Part shown: one piece after another, positions 32,578 to 35,744 of the stretch | Numbering within the stretch: the first letter of the stretch is position 1 | Layout: the number at the start of each line of letters is the position of its first letter | NCBI GenBank assembly: GCA_013140985.1 | Contig: JABFRU010000022.1 | Span: 1-35,744 of the forward strand | Direction: 5' to 3' | Origin: Chitinophagaceae bacterium | Lineage (GTDB): Bacteria > Bacteroidota > Bacteroidia > Chitinophagales > Chitinophagaceae | Length of the DNA stretch: 35,744 nucleotides | The notes under the pieces: generated by a model | Seen by the model: only the letters and a program-made list of their open reading frames with translations | Database searches by the model: none | What the model was told of the DNA's origin: nothing | Program-made: the position numbers and the translations under genes

Positions 32578-32648
32578 TTTCGCTGACCTGGCTGTTTTAA
32601 CCACAATCAGAAATCATTTATACACATCAATCAGTGGTCAAAAATAAA

Positions 32649-32671
32649 CCCCGGCGTTATGAGGACCGGGG
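32649..32671. terminator. GC-rich stem-loop CCCCGG/CCGGGG
   Basis: The stem is 6 bp with an 11-nt loop. On the minus strand a T-rich run follows, as in a terminator, but no minus-strand gene lies there. On the plus strand it follows the methyltransferase stop by 71 bp and has no T-run. Confidence 0.4.
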
Positions 32672-32685
32672 CTACGTTACTGTTA

Positions 32686-32784
32686 TGAAAAGAAAAATTT
32701 TTAAACTTTCACTTGATAAGGATGGGTTGTTCTGCTTGTTTATGTTGGTTTTAAAAACGGGTTCTGCAAAAAGAGAAAGTTGAC
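32686..32784 (+). CDS. Candidate 32-aa small ORF upstream of orphan regulator 33169
   Basis: The ORF begins MKRKIFKLSLDKDGLF and ends in TGSAKRES. The start codon lies in the 18-base sequence shared exactly with the small ORF ahead of cassette 1. The N-terminus loosely recalls leader peptides of Bacteroidota ribosomal peptides (KLSLDK), but the rest does not look like a precursor. Its last codons overlap the left arm of the structured element. Weak evidence. Confidence 0.25.
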
Positions 32785-33040
32785 TGGCCGGTGAAGTGTC
32801 TCCCGGTTGAAACCGGGTTGGTTTTTACATTGGATATTGAAATGACTTTCTGGACGGTATTTGGACATTGGATGAGTAGGATAAAGACAGTTCATCCCGT
32901 GTCAATCAACTTTCTGAGACAAAAGTATATTCACAGTGAGATGTTAACAATAGCACAACTGCCCTATTTGAAGTATTCGGTATTTACTGATGCTGTCGTA
33001 TAAGTTCTACAATTACCTCGTACAGTTACTTTTTATACGA
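32774..33040 (+). ncRNA. Candidate structured RNA element, copy B
   Basis: AGAAAGTTGA (32774-32783) pairs with TCAACTTTCT (32906-32915), a perfect 10-bp long-range stem. TCGTATAA (32996-33003) pairs with TTATACGA (33033-33040). Copy A has the same two-stem layout with different outer base pairs in the first stem (compensatory changes), which supports a conserved fold. It ends about 130 bp before the orphan regulator start and might be its leader or a separate RNA. Confidence 0.45.
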
Positions 33041-33073
33041 TAAATCCCGGTACTTTCTGCAAATGTTAAATCA

Positions 33074-33086
33074 AGTAGTAATACTA
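33074..33086. promoter_or_regulatory. Operator-like motif AGTAGTAATACTA
   Basis: This 13-mer matches the one upstream of the other orphan regulator at 12 of 13 positions and keeps the AGTA/TACT symmetry. It lies 82 bp before the start codon of the 33169 gene. Confidence 0.4.
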
Positions 33087-33168
33087 TGGTATATGTTGCA
33101 GGATTTTTTCATCTTGCATCGCAGAATAATTACTTGAAACCAATTTTTTTTCTACTAATAATCCAATT

Positions 33169-33843
33169 ATGAAAAATCCCGAAACCAACACCGTTATTAA
33201 AGTAGCCATTGCTGACGATCATGCTTTGTTCCGCACTGGTGTAAAGACTTCCCTGCAGGCCCGTAAAGATATCCAGATGGTGGCAGAAGCAGAAAATGGA
33301 ATGCAACTGCTGAATTTGTTGCGCCATATAAAGCCCGATGTGGTTTTATTGGATATCCAGATGCCTGTAATGGATGGATTAACGGCGCTGCCGGAGATCA
33401 AAAAATTATATCCTGATATTAAAGTGATCATGCTTTCTTTCTTGAATGATCATTCTGTGATCTCAAAAATGATGGAAATAGGTGCCAACTCTTATATTAC
33501 TAAAGAGTCCGGCGCTGACATGATATATGAAGCTATCCGTGGTGTATTTGAAAATGACTTTCATTTCAATGAGCTTACTAATAAAGCATTGTTGAGCGGT
33601 TTGCGTACTAAACGTACAACAGAATCTAACATGCCGCAGGACGTACAGCTTACTGAAAAAGAAATTACGATACTTAAGCTAATGTGCGACGAGAAAAGCA
33701 CTAAAGAGATCGCTGATATTGTTGACCTGAGCCCCCGCACCGTAGAAGCTATCAGGGATAAACTCAAAACAAAAACCGGTACCAAGTCGATGGCTGGTCT
33801 GGTGATGTATGCAGTGAAAGCTGGTCTCGTAGAACAAGCATAA
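33169..33843 (+). CDS. Orphan NarL-type response regulator
   Basis: The 224-aa product has IADDH, phospho-acceptor Asp62 in LLDIQMPV, switch Ser in MLSFLND, Lys in YITKES, and a LuxR-type helix-turn-helix (LTEKEITILKL, TKEIADIVDLSPRTVEAIRDKL). No kinase gene is adjacent. It has a long upstream region with the structured element and operator-like motif and its own terminator, so it forms a single-gene unit. Confidence 0.94.
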   Translation: MKNPETNTVIKVAIADDHALFRTGVKTSLQARKDIQMVAEAENGMQLLNLLRHIKPDVVLLDIQMPVMDGLTALPEIKKLYPDIKVIMLSFLNDHSVISKMMEIGANSYITKESGADMIYEAIRGVFENDFHFNELTNKALLSGLRTKRTTESNMPQDVQLTEKEITILKLMCDEKSTKEIADIVDLSPRTVEAIRDKLKTKTGTKSMAGLVMYAVKAGLVEQA

Positions 33844-33866
33844 TTTTTCCCGGCAAGCATATTTAT

Positions 33867-33894
33867 AGCCGTTCCATGATGGGACGGCTTTTTT
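33867..33894 (+). terminator. Rho-independent terminator
   Basis: AGCCGTTCC (33867-33875) pairs with GGGACGGCT (33881-33889; one G-T wobble) around ATGAT and runs into T6. It lies 23 bp beyond the orphan regulator stop. Confidence 0.88.
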
Positions 33895-33910
33895 ATTTTA
33901 CTTTGGATGA

Positions 33911-34774
33911 ATGAACTATGTTTCGCTGAATGGAAAAATACAGCCGGGATCGGAACCGGTCTTGCTGGCGGGCAACCGGGGCTATCGCTATGGGGATGGT
34001 TTATTTGAGACCATGAAAATGGTTGACGGGAAAATTCAATTAGTCAATTATCATTATGAAAGATTATTATCCGGGCTTTCGCTATTGCAATTTGAAATAC
34101 CCAAACTTTTTACTCCGGAAAAACTGCAGGAGGAGATTATTACCATTTGCAGGAAAAACGAATGTGAGCAATTGGCCAGGACCAGGTTGTCTGTATTTCG
34201 GGGTAATGGAGGTTTGTATGAAAACAACAGATCCCTGCAATATTTAATTGAATGCTGGTCATTGAATGCGTCGGTGAATAAGCTGAATGAAAATGGATTG
34301 GTGATTGATGTTTATACTGGCGCCCGGAAAAGCTGCGATCAATTCTCTAATCTCAAATCTGCGAATTTTCTTCCTTACAGCATGGCGGCTTTATATGCAA
34401 AAAAAAATAAACTGAATGATTGCCTTGTGCTAAACACCCATGACAGGATCTGCGATAGCACTATCGCCAATTTATTCTGGATAAAGAACGGGACTATTTT
34501 CACTCCGGCCTTACCTGAGGGTTGTGTGAATGGTGTCATGAGAAGACATCTGCTTAAGGAATTGGAAATGGCAGGTTATAATGTCAAACAAACTACTGCT
34601 GCAATTACTGATATTGAAAATGCAGATGAGATTTTTCTTACCAATGCCATTAATGGCATCCGATGGGTAAAACAATTCAGGGAAAGCATCTACTCTAATA
34701 TAAAAACAGTAGAAATCTTTAATCAAACCGGGGGTTCACAAAATTATTCAGCTTCGAACCAAAGCGGTAGTTGA
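33911..34774 (+). CDS. Class IV PLP-dependent aminotransferase (PabC / branched-chain type)
   Basis: The 287-aa product fits fold-type IV PLP enzymes: GYRYGDGLFETMKM near the N-terminus, catalytic Lys149 in SNLKSANFLPYSMAALYAKKN (in part), then ICDSTIANLFWIKNG and TPALPEGCVNGVMRR. The motif that binds the PLP ring nitrogen normally carries Glu; here it reads CDST with Asp. Length and motifs suit aminodeoxychorismate lyase (folate synthesis), but branched-chain and D-amino-acid aminotransferases share them, so no symbol is given. The last 56 bp overlap the convergent gene on the other strand, giving an unusual Gln/Ser/Gly-rich tail. Confidence 0.85.
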   Translation: MNYVSLNGKIQPGSEPVLLAGNRGYRYGDGLFETMKMVDGKIQLVNYHYERLLSGLSLLQFEIPKLFTPEKLQEEIITICRKNECEQLARTRLSVFRGNGGLYENNRSLQYLIECWSLNASVNKLNENGLVIDVYTGARKSCDQFSNLKSANFLPYSMAALYAKKNKLNDCLVLNTHDRICDSTIANLFWIKNGTIFTPALPEGCVNGVMRRHLLKELEMAGYNVKQTTAAITDIENADEIFLTNAINGIRWVKQFRESIYSNIKTVEIFNQTGGSQNYSASNQSGS

Positions 34775-35744
34775 TACCAAAATAAGTATAGAAATTATAA
34801 CCCGAAGCCAGTTGACGGCGACGGGTCAGCACTTCCTGCGGCGTTGCCCCGCCTTTTGGAAGGAACAGCTGATCCCGGGTCAGTTCCGCATAAGTATAAA
34901 GATTGAATGACAGCCCGCCTGTTATCCGGATATTTACCTCAGTGTTGAAAGAAAGATTGAGGAGTTTCCAGTCATGAAAATAATTATGATACTCGGCGCC
35001 CACCGAAACAGTGCCCCATTTCTGGTTGAAAGAAAGACTTGTTTCCAGTGCATGGCCAAACAGTGTTTCTTTTGTTTTTTCATATAAGGTAGTGTCAAAA
35101 TAGGCATTACGTCTTGCATCTACCGTATAGGAAACTGTAAAAAATTTTGTATTCACTTCCTTATATGGAAAAACAGCATACTCGACACCGGTTCTGAAAA
35201 AAATCATGCCTTTGTTATTGGAGAAAGTGCTTCTGGAAAAACCCGCTTCGTATCCATAGGACCAATGTTGCCCGAGACTTTTTACCAGGAAATGTGACAA
35301 GTTATAGTTGTCATTTTTATTGGTGATCTTATCAATGCCCCCATTGCCGTTATCCAATTTGAAGACAGTCGTATTTTTTCCGGCATATACTTCAAAACCT
35401 GTTTTTAATTCATCTGTTACCCGGTTGGCAGAAAGATTGAGACTGACGCTTGAATTTTTATATACTTCATCGGCTGACAGGTTCCCATTGATGCCGACAT
35501 TGAATACCCAATAATTCCAGGGATCCTTAGTGGGTTGATCTGTCGAATCTTTTTCATCACCTTCTGTTTCTATTCTCTTAAAATTAATAACTGCATCTTT
35601 AGCTGCCGTTGTTTTTGCGACATAGGGTGCCAATCCCAGTTTCATGTATTGGATCAACATATCCCTTCTTTCAAACTCCGTGGCATTGGGATCTGTAGTG
35701 AAGTGAGTGGTGTCGTGCCGGCTCTTAACACTGTTTTGTCCCAA
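34719..35744 (-). CDS. Probable outer-membrane beta-barrel protein (5' end missing)
   Basis: The frame is open to the right edge (341 codons seen), so signal peptide and start lie outside the window. The visible part has a helical, charged N-terminal segment (ERRDMLIQYMKLGLAPYVAKT), then PWNYWVFNVGINGNL and many alternating strands with aromatic girdles, ending in YFGINYRFGSKLNNFVNPRFD (in part). This pattern indicates an outer-membrane barrel. No family name is certain. It converges on the aminotransferase gene with a 56-bp overlap and no terminator between. Confidence 0.72.
   Translation of the reverse strand: MGQNSVKSRHDTTHFTTDPNATEFERRDMLIQYMKLGLAPYVAKTTAAKDAVINFKRIETEGDEKDSTDQPTKDPWNYWVFNVGINGNLSADEVYKNSSVSLNLSANRVTDELKTGFEVYAGKNTTVFKLDNGNGGIDKITNKNDNYNLSHFLVKSLGQHWSYGYEAGFSRSTFSNNKGMIFFRTGVEYAVFPYKEVNTKFFTVSYTVDARRNAYFDTTLYEKTKETLFGHALETSLSFNQKWGTVSVGAEYHNYFHDWKLLNLSFNTEVNIRITGGLSFNLYTYAELTRDQLFLPKGGATPQEVLTRRRQLASGYNFYTYFGINYRFGSKLNNFVNPRFD

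Larger units (their letters stand above)
32578..33168. other. 591-bp intergenic region ahead of orphan regulator 33169
   Basis: No gene of normal size is supported. It holds a GC hairpin CCCCGG/CCGGGG (32649-32671), the 18-base sequence shared with cassette 1 (32674-32691), a 32-codon ORF (32686-32784), a CCCGGTT/AACCGGG stem (32802-32817), structured element copy B (32774-33040) and the 13-bp operator-like motif (33074-33086). Confidence 0.7.

Noticed and set aside
32686-32784. Class I lanthipeptide precursor (KLSLDK-like leader)
   Set aside because: No GG or core Ser/Thr/Cys pattern follows, and no lanthionine synthetase genes are present in the window.
22298-33843. Prophage, integrative element or transposon
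   Set aside because: No integrase, transposase, relaxase, phage gene, tRNA target or flanking direct repeat was found. The duplicated leader does not border a mobile unit.

Overview
The window looks like a chromosomal segment from a Bacteroidota bacterium, most likely a member of the Chitinophagaceae. The evidence is several TAnnTTTG-type promoters (one with an exact TTTG-N19 partner), a lack of obvious Shine-Dalgarno sites, type IX secretion (T9SS) sorting tails, a TonB-dependent receptor, DUF5689, DUF4835 and DUF4296 proteins, and low-to-moderate GC. No tRNA, rRNA, CRISPR array, integrase or transposase was seen.

Layout. 1-248: 5' part of an RRM RNA-binding protein gene (minus). 527-1661: ribosomal operon rpsF-rpsR-rplI (minus), with a terminator and a heptad-repeat spacer. 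1909-12240: a surface locus with two endonuclease/exonuclease/phosphatase (EEP) nucleases flanking a TonB receptor, two DUF5689 lipoproteins and a large T9SS-exported repeat protein; the likely theme is extracellular nucleic-acid or phosphoester scavenging. 12279-14955: recJ and a long-chain polyprenyl synthase (minus). 15152-16894: an OmpA-family protein with TSP3-like repeats. 17039-20864: bamD-rpoZ, then coaBC-DUF4835-DUF4296. 20916-22280: a two-subunit 3-oxoacid CoA-transferase.

22298-33843 is the accessory and most interesting part. It has two copies of a three-gene signalling cassette (about seven-TM membrane protein, HisKA_3 histidine kinase, NarL-type response regulator), both on the minus strand, and two further NarL-type regulators on the plus strand without kinases. 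Divergent from the second cassette is a group of small secreted proteins. Two of them are preceded by a duplicated leader of about 220-240 bp. One has a Cys/Gly-rich hydrophobic tail and is followed by an 85-aa two-TM protein, an arrangement like a peptide toxin and its immunity protein. The large intergenic regions hold two related structured elements (possible ncRNAs), an 18-base exact repeat in front of two tiny ORFs, a terminator hairpin abutting a TTG start codon, and a shared operator-like motif ahead of both orphan regulators. I read this as a candidate regulated secreted-peptide system. That is inference from layout, not a recognised system.

33911-34774 is a class IV aminotransferase. 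34719 to the right edge is an incomplete gene for a probable outer-membrane beta-barrel protein, converging on it with a 56-bp overlap.
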